In this document: positions 44,448 to 53,485 of the stretch, in pieces
How positions within the stretch are numbered: the first letter of the stretch is position 1
How the letters are laid out: the number at the start of each line of letters is the position of its first letter
Assembly (NCBI RefSeq): GCF_900094545.1
Contig: NZ_FMAH01000009.1
Location: 104,690 to 168,689, forward strand
DNA: 64,000 nt
Direction of reading: 5' to 3'
DNA from: Martinezella miluonensis
GTDB taxonomy: Bacteria; Pseudomonadota; Alphaproteobacteria; Rhizobiales; Rhizobiaceae
Program-made: the position numbers and the translations under genes
Notes under the pieces: generated by a model
Told to the model about the DNA's origin: nothing
What the model saw: the letters and a program-made list of their open reading frames with translations, nothing else
Databases searched by the model: none

Positions 44448-45782
44448 TCAGTTCGTCACGGTCTGCGCGTCTTCAGACGTGCGCAACTTGATGCCCTTTT
44501 CCTTGGCATAGGCCTCGGAGGATTTTTCGATGATCGGACGCAGCAGCGCCCAGTCCGGCGCGATCCAATCGGAGACGACGTTCCATTTTTTGCCGTCCCA
44601 CTGCTGGAAGGTCACGTAGCCATTGCCCTCGTGATTGTCCCAGGTGACGTTGATCGAGTGGAACAGGCCCTTGGCGCCAAGCGCTTCGACGCGGGCGCGA
44701 TCGAGCTGCAAGTGCTCGAAACCCCAGCGAACTTCGTCGCCGGTCAGCGTGCGGTGTCCGAACTTGCCCTGCGCGATGCGGATCGCCTCGACGTTCAGGA
44801 TGCCGTTGACGATACCGAGATTGTGATAGACCGAGCCGATGCGCTTCTTGTCCTCGAGATTGCCCTTGCCGTTGTCATAGAGGGTCTTCACGATCTCCTG
44901 GACGATCGGATACTCCGTACCGGAGGCCTGTGTCGTAATCGCGGTGTATCCCTTGGCCGCATCGCCCGCCGGGATCACATCTTCTTCCGAGTTCGACCAG
45001 ACATTGCCGATGATATGGTCGACCGGAAATCCGGTCTTGGCAGCCGTCTTCAGGGCAACCGGGTTCATGACGCCCCAGCCGCGCAGAACGACGTAGTCGG
45101 GCTTGGCGCGACGGATCGTCAACCACTGCGCCTGCTGCTCATTGCCTGGATGCGGCACTTCAATCTGCTGCAGGTCGAAGCCGTATTTCTGCGACAGAAG
45201 TTCGTAGATCGGAATGGTTTCCTTGCCGTAAGGCGAGCCGTGATAGAGCACGACGATCTTCTTGCCCTTGAGCTTGTCGACGCCGCCGAGCTTGGAGGCG
45301 ATGTAGTTTACGATGCCCGAAGTCTCGCTATAGGGGTTGAGAAGCAGCGGAAAGACATAGGGGAAGACACGGCCGTCGGTGGAATCCGTGCGGCCGTGAT
45401 TGATGGTGATCAGTGGCACCTTGTCCTGGGTGATACGGTCGATCATGGCATAGGCGATGCCAACGGAAAGCGGGTTCCAGGCGGCGATGTTCGGATTGCT
45501 CTTCAGGCGCTCATAGGCCTCGACGCCGCGCTCGACCTCATACTGGGTCTCCGCTTCCGACCAGGTCAGCTTGACGCCGTTGACACCGCCGTCACGCGTG
45601 TTGATCAGGTTGAGGTAGTCGATGAAGCCGCCGAAGAAACCGGTGCCGCCAGCCGCATAGGGTCCGACGCGGTAGCTCTGCAGCGGGAAATATTGTTCGT
45701 CCGCATGCGCCGCCGGTATGGCGACCGAAACGGCCAGGCCGGCCGCGAAGACAGCGGCTTTGAGTTTCGCAAGCATAGTCAT
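44448..45782 (-). CDS. ABC transporter substrate-binding protein (LivK-like)
   Basis: A 444-residue periplasmic binding protein of the type I fold used by Liv transporters. The signal peptide is clear (LAKLKAAVFAAGLAVSVAIPAAHA). The mature part has YAAGGTGFFGGFIDYLNL, NAWNPLSVGIAY-like and GKKIVVLYHGSPYGKETIP. It is longer than typical LivK (about 370) and resembles the amide/urea-type subgroup. Its ligand is unknown; its place between sfnG and sfnB suggests a sulfone, sulfonate or related compound. Confidence 0.9.
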   Translation of the reverse strand: MTMLAKLKAAVFAAGLAVSVAIPAAHADEQYFPLQSYRVGPYAAGGTGFFGGFIDYLNLINTRDGGVNGVKLTWSEAETQYEVERGVEAYERLKSNPNIAAWNPLSVGIAYAMIDRITQDKVPLITINHGRTDSTDGRVFPYVFPLLLNPYSETSGIVNYIASKLGGVDKLKGKKIVVLYHGSPYGKETIPIYELLSQKYGFDLQQIEVPHPGNEQQAQWLTIRRAKPDYVVLRGWGVMNPVALKTAAKTGFPVDHIIGNVWSNSEEDVIPAGDAAKGYTAITTQASGTEYPIVQEIVKTLYDNGKGNLEDKKRIGSVYHNLGIVNGILNVEAIRIAQGKFGHRTLTGDEVRWGFEHLQLDRARVEALGAKGLFHSINVTWDNHEGNGYVTFQQWDGKKWNVVSDWIAPDWALLRPIIEKSSEAYAKEKGIKLRTSEDAQTVTN

Positions 45783-45878
45783 TTGGATACACCCCCGGTG
45801 TTGTCCGGCGCGAAGACCGGATCTGGTTTGAATGAATGATGCGTTTGTTGGTCTTGGGAGCTCACGCTCCAGCTTGAC

Positions 45879-46922
45879 TCAGGCGGCCCTGCTGACGGCG
45901 GAGCCGAGCCGCCTTCGGATCTTGCCCCAGAGCGAGGAAAGCCCGTCCGGTTCGAGGATCAGAAACAGGATGATCAGCGCGCCGAGCACGATGCGCTGGC
46001 TCATGTCGAGCACGCCGGAATCGAACAACTCGCCAAGCAGGAAGGAGCCGAGACGAGACAGGATGAGCGGGAAGACGACGATCAGCGCCGCACCGAAAAA
46101 TGCTCCCCGCGTCGAGGCGAGCCCGCCGATGATGATGATGAACAGGATCTGGAACGAGCGATCGAGATTGAAACCGGCTGGCTCCACGGTCCGCAGATAG
46201 GCGAAAGCCCAGAGAACGCCTGCGACCGCAACGATGAAGGAGGAAATCGCAAAGGCCAGCAGCTTGGTCTTCAGCACGGGTACGCCGATGATCCGCGCCG
46301 CCGTCTCATTGTCCCTGACCGCGATGAAGTTGCGGCCGATCTGCGAAGTCGCCAGCCGGTGGGCAAGGAAGGTGAGCACCACGACGATCGTGAGCGAAAA
46401 CAGATAGCGCCCGACCGGACCTGTGAACTCCACGCCCACCAGCGTCAGCGGCGGCGCATCGATGACGCCGGAAGCCGAGTCGTTGGAAAACCAGCTGAAC
46501 TTGGTCAGTGCCCATTGCACGAAGAACTGGGCGGCAAGTGTCGAGACGGCAAGATAGAAGCCTTTCAACCGGAGGCTCGGCAGGCCGAAGACGATGCCGA
46601 CAGCCGCCGCGCAGAGACCGGCGAGCAGAATGCTGATGATCAGCGGCAGGCCATCGACACGCAGATTGAAATTATAAGCAGCAAAAGCGCCGACAGCCAT
46701 GAAGGCTGCACTTCCAAGAGAGACCTGACCGGCATAGCCGGTGAGCAGGTTCAAGCCGACGCCCGCCAGGCTGAGCGCCAGGAACGGCACGAGGATCGCC
46801 TCGTAGAGATAGGTCGAGCCGATGAACGGCACGACGACATAGGCAACCGCAATCAGGGCTGCCGGCGCCAGCCAACGATGGGACGTTTGCGTGGAATGCA
46901 GATCTGCGGTGACGACGGCCAT
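45879..46922 (-). CDS. Branched-chain-amino-acid-type ABC permease (LivM-like)
   Basis: A 347-residue permease with about nine membrane segments and the LivM core LNLLTGYAGQVSLGSAAFMAVGAF in pieces (LTGYAGQVSLG; AAFMAVGAFAAY), GVIDAPPLTLVGVEFTG and a RDNETAARIIGVPVLKTKLLAF cytoplasmic loop. The ATG at 46922 lies 2 bases after the livH stop; the upstream in-frame extension reads through livH and is discarded. Confidence 0.92.
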   Translation of the reverse strand: MAVVTADLHSTQTSHRWLAPAALIAVAYVVVPFIGSTYLYEAILVPFLALSLAGVGLNLLTGYAGQVSLGSAAFMAVGAFAAYNFNLRVDGLPLIISILLAGLCAAAVGIVFGLPSLRLKGFYLAVSTLAAQFFVQWALTKFSWFSNDSASGVIDAPPLTLVGVEFTGPVGRYLFSLTIVVVLTFLAHRLATSQIGRNFIAVRDNETAARIIGVPVLKTKLLAFAISSFIVAVAGVLWAFAYLRTVEPAGFNLDRSFQILFIIIIGGLASTRGAFFGAALIVVFPLILSRLGSFLLGELFDSGVLDMSQRIVLGALIILFLILEPDGLSSLWGKIRRRLGSAVSRAA

Positions 46923-46924
46923 GG

Positions 46925-47821
46925 TCAGACCCTTTCCACGAGCTTTTGCCCGAAAAGACCGGAGGGGCGGATGAGCAGGAAGGCGAGCGCCACGACATAG
47001 GCAAACCAGCTTTCGATGCCGCCGCCGAAATATTCGCCGATATAGACTTCCGCGAGCTTCTCGGTTGCACCGATCAGCAGGCCTCCGACGATCGCGCCCA
47101 GGATGGAATCGAAGCCGCCGAGCACGAGGACGGGAAGCGCTTTCAGCACCACCAGCGACAGCGAGAACTGCACGCCGAGCCGCGCGCCCCAGAGCAGGCC
47201 CGCAACAAGCGCGACAATGCCGGCAGTTGCCCAAACCGTCGCCCAGATCCAGGGCAGTTTCAGCCCGACGGCAAGGGCAGCAAACTGATCGTCCGCCACG
47301 GCCCTGAATGCGAGACCGACCCGCGTGTAGCGAAAGAAGATTGACAGCAGCGCCACCATTCCGGCGGCAACGGCGGCGGCGAAGATGTCGAACTGGCTGA
47401 TCAACACGCCGCCAACCTCGAAGGGTACATCCTCGATCCCAAGATCAAGCCCATGGACCTGCGTGCCCCAGATCAATTGGGCGGCGCCCTCGATGATGTA
47501 GGAAAGCCCGAGCGTCGCCATGAACAGCGTGATCGGCGGCTTGTTGGTCAGCGGGCGCAGCACGGTGCGTTCGATGGCAATGCCGATCAGCACCATCGCC
47601 GCGAAGGTGATAACGAAGGCCAATGCGAAGGGTACGCCGCGCTCGACGAGGCTGACGAAAGTCAGCGCCGCAAACAGCAGCATCGAGCCCTGGGCGAAAT
47701 TGAGTACGCCCGAGGTCTTGTAGATCAGCACGAAGCCGATCGCGACCAACGAATACATGACGCCGGACAGCAGGCCGCCGACCAGCACCTCGATGAAAAA
47801 CGACCAGTCGAAATCCGCCAT
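46925..47821 (-). CDS. Branched-chain-amino-acid-type ABC permease (LivH-like)
   Basis: A 298-residue LivH-type permease beginning MADFDWSFFIEVLVGGLLSG. It has LNFAQGSMLLFAALTFVSL, RAVADDQFAALAVGL and the conserved LGGFDSILGAIVGGLLIG loop. Its ATG overlaps the livG stop (ATGA at 47818-47821 region), so the pair is coupled. Confidence 0.92.
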   Translation of the reverse strand: MADFDWSFFIEVLVGGLLSGVMYSLVAIGFVLIYKTSGVLNFAQGSMLLFAALTFVSLVERGVPFALAFVITFAAMVLIGIAIERTVLRPLTNKPPITLFMATLGLSYIIEGAAQLIWGTQVHGLDLGIEDVPFEVGGVLISQFDIFAAAVAAGMVALLSIFFRYTRVGLAFRAVADDQFAALAVGLKLPWIWATVWATAGIVALVAGLLWGARLGVQFSLSLVVLKALPVLVLGGFDSILGAIVGGLLIGATEKLAEVYIGEYFGGGIESWFAYVVALAFLLIRPSGLFGQKLVERV

Positions 47822-48738
47822 CAGATGCCCTCCCTGTCTTCGTTTTCCGGCGCAACGCCGAGATAGGCATCGATGACGCGCTGGTCGGTGCGGATCTCAT
47901 CCGGCGTCCCGTCGGCGATCTTACGGCCGTAATCCAGCACGGCGATCCGGTCGGAGAGCTGCATGACCACGCCGATATCGTGCTCGATGAGGATCACCGT
48001 CGTTTGGTATTGATCGCGGGCGGCGCGAATGAAATCCGCCATGTCATTCTTCTCCGTCGCCGTCATGCCCGCCATCGGTTCGTCCAGAAGCAGGATCTTC
48101 GGCTGCGCCACCAGGGCGCGTGCAAGCTCGACGCGCTTTTGCAAGCCATAGGGCAGCGTTCCCGCCAAGCGGTCGCCGACATGATCAAGATGAAGGAATT
48201 CAAGGATGCGGATTGCCCGTTCGCGCGTATCGGCCTCTTCCCGGCGCGCCCGGGCAAGACCCAGAACCTGCTCGGCGAAGGTCGAGCGCACCCGATGCGC
48301 CAGACCGGCAACAACATTGTCGATGACGCTCAAGCCTTTGAACAAGGCGAGGTTCTGAAAGGTTCGGCTCACGCCGAGGGATGCCAGCCTTTCGGTCGGC
48401 ACATGCCGATATGAGGTGGAGCCGATGCGTACATGACCGCGGTCGGAGCGATAGACGCCGCTGATGACGTTGATCAGCGAGCTCTTGCCGGCCCCATTCG
48501 GCCCGATGATCGCACGGATCTCACCGGGCTTGACCGAGAGATCAACGTCAACGAGGGCCGCAACACCACCGAACGACAGGCTGATCCCGTGCAATGCCAA
48601 GCCGCTGGTATCTTCAGACGCGTTCAACACGCTCTTTTCGTCCACGGGCGGAGAAGAGCCGCGGCCGATCTTTTCGACGGCATCCTGCAGCGCTGCACTA
48701 GTTGCCACCACGTCGAAGGAATAACTTGCGGCGGGCAT
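47821..48738 (-). CDS. Branched-chain-amino-acid-type ABC transporter ATPase (LivG-like)
   Basis: A 305-residue LivG-type ATPase: Walker A GPNGAGKSSLINVISG, GVSRTFQNLALFKGLSV, an ABC signature replaced by LPYGLQKRVELARAL (the LPYG variant common in LivG), Walker B ILLLDEPMAGM and EHDIGVVMQLSDRI. An N-terminal extension of about 45 residues precedes the ATPase fold and is of unknown role. First transporter gene after sfnG. Confidence 0.92.
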   Translation of the reverse strand: MPAASYSFDVVATSAALQDAVEKIGRGSSPPVDEKSVLNASEDTSGLALHGISLSFGGVAALVDVDLSVKPGEIRAIIGPNGAGKSSLINVISGVYRSDRGHVRIGSTSYRHVPTERLASLGVSRTFQNLALFKGLSVIDNVVAGLAHRVRSTFAEQVLGLARARREEADTRERAIRILEFLHLDHVGDRLAGTLPYGLQKRVELARALVAQPKILLLDEPMAGMTATEKNDMADFIRAARDQYQTTVILIEHDIGVVMQLSDRIAVLDYGRKIADGTPDEIRTDQRVIDAYLGVAPENEDREGI

Positions 48739-48863
48739 TCTCTATCCTCCATACGGCTGGCGGCGCGCGAACACGGCACGCAGTTTCCCGTTGCGTGGAC
48801 CGCCTCCAGCCCACGCTCTAATGATCGGTCTCTTGCGAGATGTGCTGAGGGCGTGGCTGGCCT

Positions 48864-49973
48864 CTACTCGGCCGCCACCGCCTGCCTGCTACCGGCTTCT
48901 TCGAGTTCACGGACCAGCGGGATCACATGCTTGCCGAAATATTCGACCTCTTCCTGGAAGTGCAGGAAGCCGAGCAGGATCAGATCCGCCCCCGCCCGCT
49001 TCAGCTCGACGACGCGTTCTGCAACCTGCTGCGGCGTGCCGATGAGGTTTGAGCGGAAGCCGTCATTGTACTGAACGAGATCATCAAAGGAGGATTTTGC
49101 CCAGTTGCCCTCGCCTTCCGGCGACGCCTTGCCGGCATTCTTTACCTCATGACCGAAGGCCTTCACCGCATCCGGATTGGCTTTCTCGATGATCTCGGCG
49201 AGCACCGCTTTTGCCTCTTCTTCCGTCTCGCGGACGATGGCGAAGGCGTTGACGCCGACGCGCACCGAATGGCCGTTCTCTCTGGCCTTCGACTGGATAT
49301 CGTCGACCTGTTTGCGGATCTCGGCCGGCGTATTGCCGTTGGTGAAATACCAGTCGGATACGCGCGCCGCCATATCGCGCGCTGCCCGCGAAGAGCCGCC
49401 CTGGAAAATCTCCGGCTGCGGATCGATCGGCTTCGGCTTCAGCGAATATTCGTTGAAGCGATAGAAGTCGCCGCGGAAGGTGAAGTTGTCTTCGGTCCAG
49501 ATGCCGCGAAGTGCGCGAATGAATTCTTCCGAGCGGCGATAGCGTTCGTCATGGTCGAGCCAGTACTCGCCGATCGCCGCGAACTCACCACGGAACCAGC
49601 CGCTGACGATGTTGACGGCAACGCGCCCGTTGGTCAGGTGATTGATCGTCGCGATCTGCTTGGCCGCAAGGGCCGGGTTCCACGGTCCGGGAAGAAGCGC
49701 CGCGATGACTTTGAGTGTGGTCGTCGATTCCAGCAGCGCATGGCTGAAGGCAACGGATTCGTGCTGGAATTCCGCGCCGTAACCGGCCGTGAAACGGATC
49801 TGGCTCAGGGCATACTCAAAACCGCTGGCTTCCGCGATCTGGGCGAGCTTTCTGTTATACTCGATCGTCCAGCTCGTGCGCTGCTCAATGTTCGAGATCA
49901 CCAGGCCGCCCGAAACATTTGGCACCCAATAAGCGAATTTGACCGCTTCGTTCGCGGCGTTGGACAATGTCAT
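48864..49973 (-). CDS. sfnG: FMNH2-dependent dimethylsulfone monooxygenase
   Basis: A 369-residue bacterial-luciferase-like monooxygenase that matches SfnG, which converts dimethylsulfone to methanesulfinate with FMNH2 and oxygen. Segments: FAYWVPNVSGGLVISNIEQRT, FEYALSQIRFTAGYGAEFQHE, LLPGPWNPALAAKQIATI, NGRVAVNIVSGWFRGEFAAIGE and PEIFQGGSSRAARDMAARVSDWYF, all read in order. It heads the operon that continues with the Liv-type importer and sfnB. A partner flavin reductase is not in the window. Confidence 0.93.
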   Translation of the reverse strand: MTLSNAANEAVKFAYWVPNVSGGLVISNIEQRTSWTIEYNRKLAQIAEASGFEYALSQIRFTAGYGAEFQHESVAFSHALLESTTTLKVIAALLPGPWNPALAAKQIATINHLTNGRVAVNIVSGWFRGEFAAIGEYWLDHDERYRRSEEFIRALRGIWTEDNFTFRGDFYRFNEYSLKPKPIDPQPEIFQGGSSRAARDMAARVSDWYFTNGNTPAEIRKQVDDIQSKARENGHSVRVGVNAFAIVRETEEEAKAVLAEIIEKANPDAVKAFGHEVKNAGKASPEGEGNWAKSSFDDLVQYNDGFRSNLIGTPQQVAERVVELKRAGADLILLGFLHFQEEVEYFGKHVIPLVRELEEAGSRQAVAAE

Positions 49974-50324
49974 ATCGGTTTTCCCTATCCGAGTTATACT
50001 AATACCCTATAGATTTAATGGTCTATTGAAAGACAAAGACATACCAATATTGTTTGTGTCCGTGATCGATCGTCCACTTCGAACGCGGTTTCGATGGAAG
50101 AATTTACTATTGGAAGGTAGATGCGGCTCGCTGTCGAGCCGGAACTCGACATCCTAAGACAAGCCAGCGTCGTGCTCAGTGCGCAAATTCAATCGGCAGG
50201 TCGCTGGAAGGCGCACGAACAAGCGCAAAATTTGATGCTTCTTATCCATACTTCCCCCAAGCGCGATCACGGCTCTTTTCTTCGTCAAGCACGCCATGCG
50301 GAATAGAGTAATTTCATCGTTCTG
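49974..50324. other. Promoter region of the sulfone operon and tail region of abiEii
   Basis: 350 bases without a gene. The part next to sfnG (about 49980-50045) is AT-rich and contains ATAGA-N8-TCTAT (50009-50026), a possible operator or promoter feature for the sfn operon. The rest shows nothing I can support. Confidence 0.4.
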
Positions 50325-51245
50325 CTATGCCTCATCGATTGTTGCTCCCGGCGACCACGGCCCGCTCGGCGGCCAAATTCGTTCTCCCTTCAAACCGACG
50401 ACCAGCGGCATCAAGAAGAGGCGAAGATGGGCGACGGTAGCGGTGAAAGCATCTGGTGCGGCTGCCATCCGGTCCCGGCCTAGGAAGGCGCGCCATTGTG
50501 CGGCCCATACTTTTGCGAATTCATCAGTCAGACCGACGGGAACAACGGATGGGAGGGCTGTTCCGCGTCGTTCGAAGGTCCGCTGAATTGCCTCGACAAG
50601 AGCGGTCCGACGCAGCTCGAATGTTCGGGAGATCACCCAGAGATCATAGAAATCCTTGAGTCGGCTATTGGCCACGCCGAGCGTTACGAGCGCTTCGAAT
50701 TTCTCGGCCACCACCGTTTCGACCGGATATGCGCGAAGGCGCGGCGTTGGGGCGTCCAGCAGGGTGGGATAGTCGATCTCGACGGCCGCAGGTGTAACTG
50801 CGTCGCCGAAACCAATGTCGACCTGGATCGGAATACGCGCCCCGGCGATGGTTGCCGTTGTGCGAACCCGCACGCCACCATATTCCACCCCCTCACGGAT
50901 CGGAGCCGCGATCAGCCCGGAGACATCAAACATCACACCGTCATCGGCGACCGGCTGCGCACAAATGGTCCGGAAGGTTTCGGCAATGGCCTCGGTGTCA
51001 CTATCACCGAGGCCAAGCAGATCCAGATCGCGCGTAGGTCGAAACGGATTGGCGACCCAGGTCACGAAGAGCATCGCACCCTTGAGGATGAAGCGGTCGC
51101 GGTGCGGCGACGCGCCTAGCCGATAGAGCAGACGCTCGAGCGCATATCGCGTCAGGAGAATCTGGAAATCCGATCGCTCGGCACGCGCCCGATCGAGGAG
51201 CCGCGCTCGCACTGATGCGCCGATGTTGCGAGGCTCACGCGGCAT
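50325..51245 (-). CDS. AbiEii-type toxin, nucleotidyltransferase
   Basis: A 306-residue AbiEii/DUF1814-type nucleotidyltransferase, the toxin of type IV AbiE toxin-antitoxin and phage-abortive systems. The active-site segment reads FILKGAMLFVTWV, then RPTRDLDLLG, where the aspartates of the DxD are present. The downstream motif PVETVVAEKFEALVTLG and RLKDFYDLWVI are the conserved lysine and KD(F/Y)xD regions. The ATG at 51245 overlaps the antitoxin gene by 11 bases; the longer upstream frame is antisense-like and discarded. It may act by modifying tRNA or using GTP, as described for family members. Confidence 0.88.
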   Translation of the reverse strand: MPREPRNIGASVRARLLDRARAERSDFQILLTRYALERLLYRLGASPHRDRFILKGAMLFVTWVANPFRPTRDLDLLGLGDSDTEAIAETFRTICAQPVADDGVMFDVSGLIAAPIREGVEYGGVRVRTTATIAGARIPIQVDIGFGDAVTPAAVEIDYPTLLDAPTPRLRAYPVETVVAEKFEALVTLGVANSRLKDFYDLWVISRTFELRRTALVEAIQRTFERRGTALPSVVPVGLTDEFAKVWAAQWRAFLGRDRMAAAPDAFTATVAHLRLFLMPLVVGLKGERIWPPSGPWSPGATIDEA

Positions 51246-51855
51246 TGGACACCATTGCTTCGACGTAGGGACGCATGACCGACCAGACCCGTGCGTTGCG
51301 CGCGTAATGCCAGAGTTGATCCGGCTTGCATCGGCGACGGCGGAGACCTTCTCGCAGCCCCTCCATTGCGACGTCGAGGCCGATCTTGTTTCGGTAGCGA
51401 AAGCAATCGACAATTGTCTTCGCCGGATCGGTGATGGGAACGTCAACATTCTCGATGCGGTGACGCTCGACCCCTTCGGTCAGTGCCGATCTCGTGAAGC
51501 GCACGAACCGAATAGGGGGATAATCGATCTTTGGCCGCCAGGCAGTACGGTCGATCGCCATCCATACAGCCGACGGCATCTGCAGCGTCAGTTCGTGGTA
51601 TTGGAGGGCCGAGGTTAGGCAGACCACACCCTTTGGAACCAGAACGGACGCCTCAGCCAGTGTATGGGCAGCCTCAACTTGGGTGTCGGCTAATTGATAG
51701 AGGCCTCGTGCCGGGCGGATGACCGCCTCCTCCCGTACAAGACGGGCAAGCGTCTCCGGGCCGATGCCTTCAGCGACAAAGTCCTTCAGTCGGAGCATCC
51801 CCCGGGTCTTTAGAAGGTTGAGTGCGCGAGATCGCTGGGCGACAGCAGTTGCCAT
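51235..51855 (-). CDS. AbiEi-type antitoxin / transcriptional regulator
   Basis: A 206-residue AbiEi antitoxin. An N-terminal winged helix-turn-helix (LNLLKTRGMLRLKDFVAEGI; LARLVREEAVIRPARGLYQLA) is followed by the AbiEi C-terminal domain with CLTSALQYHELTLQMPSAVWMAI and ITDPAKTIVDCFRYRNKIGLD in order. It precedes the toxin and overlaps it, the usual antitoxin-first order, and is expected to repress its own promoter. Confidence 0.88.
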   Translation of the reverse strand: MATAVAQRSRALNLLKTRGMLRLKDFVAEGIGPETLARLVREEAVIRPARGLYQLADTQVEAAHTLAEASVLVPKGVVCLTSALQYHELTLQMPSAVWMAIDRTAWRPKIDYPPIRFVRFTRSALTEGVERHRIENVDVPITDPAKTIVDCFRYRNKIGLDVAMEGLREGLRRRRCKPDQLWHYARNARVWSVMRPYVEAMVSNAA

Positions 51856-51883
51856 GACAGGTGACGTTTCCTTTGCTTTTACA

Positions 51884-51938
51884 AACTATAGAAGAGGTTT
51901 TATCACGTCAGAGCAATTTTGGAAATCTAGTTATAGTT
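51884..51938. promoter_or_regulatory. Inverted repeats AACTATA/TATAGTT upstream of the AbiE genes
   Basis: AACTATA at 51884-51890 and its inverse TATAGTT at 51932-51938 lie 30-80 bases before the antitoxin start, with an AT-rich centre. AbiEi antitoxins bind widely spaced inverted repeats in their own promoter, so this is a plausible operator. The remaining bases to 52214 hold no gene. Confidence 0.45.
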
Positions 51939-52214
51939 ACCGATTCTGCTGGGAGTTGGAGAGCCCGAACTAGCTGGCTCTCAACGGGTCAACATACGCC
52001 CACGTCAACGGCGGATGCGAAGGAATCTCGGCATCTGCAGGGCGCCATCCGATGCAAAATGTATATCGTTATGGTCTTGAACGGATTCGAACCGCGGGAC
52101 GGTTAGCTCCATCGCCTGAAATAACAATGGATTATGGAATTGGTGTCTGCACGATCTGCATGAGAGCGTTTTTGAGAACCGCCGCTACCGCAAGGATCGG
52201 GATTTGGCGAACCA

Positions 52215-52583
52215 TCAAAGCTGACGAGCGTCGTAATGAAGGCGGTTGTCCTCGATTTCTACCCGATGGGCGGCCGCCCAATCGGCGAGATGCCGCGCGG
52301 TGTCCGACAGGGAATGTCCGAGCGGTGTCAGCGTGTATTCGACCTGCGGCGGTGTGCTGTGGCGAACGGCGCGTTCGACCATGCCGTCGCGTTCCAGTGT
52401 CTTAAGCGTTCTTGTCAGCATTTGCTGCGAAATGCCGCCCACGCGCCGCTTGATTGCATTGAAACGCTGCGAACCCGCGCGAAGTACGACAACCACCTGG
52501 ATCGTCCACTTGTCGCCGACGCGGCTGAGGATTTCGCTCACACCCTTGCAATCGGCTCCTGCGGGCTTGACGGTCACATCCAT
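52215..52583 (-). CDS. HxlR-family winged-helix regulator
   Basis: A 122-residue HxlR regulator: ADCKGVSEILSRVGDKWTIQV with the conserved cysteine near the N-terminus, RFNAIKRRVGGISQQMLTRTL (recognition helix) and DGMVERAVRHSTPPQVEYTLT. An in-frame ATG at 52694 would add 37 residues without family support and would cover the operator region, so 52583 is chosen. It diverges from the glutathione S-transferase gene and probably regulates it, possibly through oxidation or alkylation of the N-terminal cysteine, as known for some HxlR proteins. Confidence 0.85.
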   Translation of the reverse strand: MDVTVKPAGADCKGVSEILSRVGDKWTIQVVVVLRAGSQRFNAIKRRVGGISQQMLTRTLKTLERDGMVERAVRHSTPPQVEYTLTPLGHSLSDTARHLADWAAAHRVEIEDNRLHYDARQL

Positions 52584-52642
52584 CTGACCTGCTCCTAAAA
52601 ATATGCTTTTGACGGTTCCATTTTGGTCCCATAAATGGCTGT

Positions 52643-52659
52643 GGTCAACATTGTAGACC
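52643..52659. promoter_or_regulatory. 17-bp palindrome between hxlR-type and GST genes
   Basis: GGTCAACATTGTAGACC is a palindrome with a single mismatched pair, placed between the divergent starts (60 bases from HxlR, 50 bases from GST). It is the natural candidate for the HxlR dimer site. Confidence 0.55.
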
Positions 52660-52708
52660 TTGTCTCCGACCTGGAAATGTCGAGATTGGTCCACCCACGG
52701 AGACCACC

Positions 52709-53293
52709 ATGAACCTCTTCTATTATCCCGCCGCCTGCAGCCTGGCCGACCACATAGCGCTCATCGAGGCCGGGCTCCCCTATAAACTCCTCAGCATCAA
52801 CCGCGAAAAAGAGACCGAGGATGGCCGGGATTTTCTGTCGATCAATCCGAAGGGCTATATCCCGACCCTCGAGATGGACGATGGGACGGTCCTCACGGAG
52901 AACCAGGTCATCCTGGCCTATATTGCGGAACAGAGCGGCAAGCTCCTGCCCAGCGATAGCGCTCTCAGGTGGCGGACCTTCGAGGCGCTCGCCTTCATGT
53001 CCTCCGAAATCCATGGAAGCTACAACCCGTTCTTCAGGAATTTCCCCGAGCCGGAGAAGGAGCGCGCTCGCGAGAAGCTCAAGAAGGCCTTCGCCATCCT
53101 TGCCGATCAGATGGCAGAAAAGCCATTCCTGGTGAGCAACGAGATGACGATCGCCGATTGCTATCTGTTCTGGGTGCTGATGGTCGCGCCGAAAAGCGGC
53201 GTCGAGTTGCCGGAAAATTTGCAGAACTGCCTGGATCGCATGAAGGCGATGCCTTCCGTGATCCGGGCGCTCGCAGAGGAGGGAGTGAGCTGA
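52709..53293 (+). CDS. Glutathione S-transferase, beta-class-like
   Basis: A 194-residue GST. The N-terminal thioredoxin fold begins MNLFYYPAACSLADHI, with C10 at the position of the beta-class catalytic cysteine, then NPKGYIPTLEMDDGTVLTENQVI (cis-proline and glutathione-binding TEN/ES turn). The helical domain includes LSSEIHGSYNPFF-like and SNEMTIADCYLFWVLM. The ATG follows GGAGACCACC. Likely detoxification under control of the divergent HxlR protein. Confidence 0.92.
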   Translation: MNLFYYPAACSLADHIALIEAGLPYKLLSINREKETEDGRDFLSINPKGYIPTLEMDDGTVLTENQVILAYIAEQSGKLLPSDSALRWRTFEALAFMSSEIHGSYNPFFRNFPEPEKERAREKLKKAFAILADQMAEKPFLVSNEMTIADCYLFWVLMVAPKSGVELPENLQNCLDRMKAMPSVIRALAEEGVS

Positions 53294-53485
53294 CTGGGCG
53301 ACGGTCCGAGCGAGCCAAGCATGCCCCGCGCCGGACGCACCGAAATAGCGGTGCGTTTCGCTGGGAAGGCCGCGAGTGAACAGATGGCCGCGGCCGGCGC
53401 GGGGGGCGAGGACCACCACAACCTTGCCTGCCGTCGGCTCTTGAACCGGTCGAATGACGTCAACCGCTGGACGGGCGGTTCGGCC

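Noticed and set aside
43740..45839. 699-codon open frame on the plus strand across the livF and livK genes
   Set aside because: It is antisense to two clear transporter genes, has no recognisable domain, and is the usual artefact of high-GC codon use.
52072..52105. GGATTCGAACC, the complement of a tRNA T-loop, hinting at a minus-strand tRNA
   Set aside because: The distance from this motif to a possible CCA end is too short for a T-stem plus a 7-bp acceptor stem, the stems do not pair, and no anticodon arm follows.
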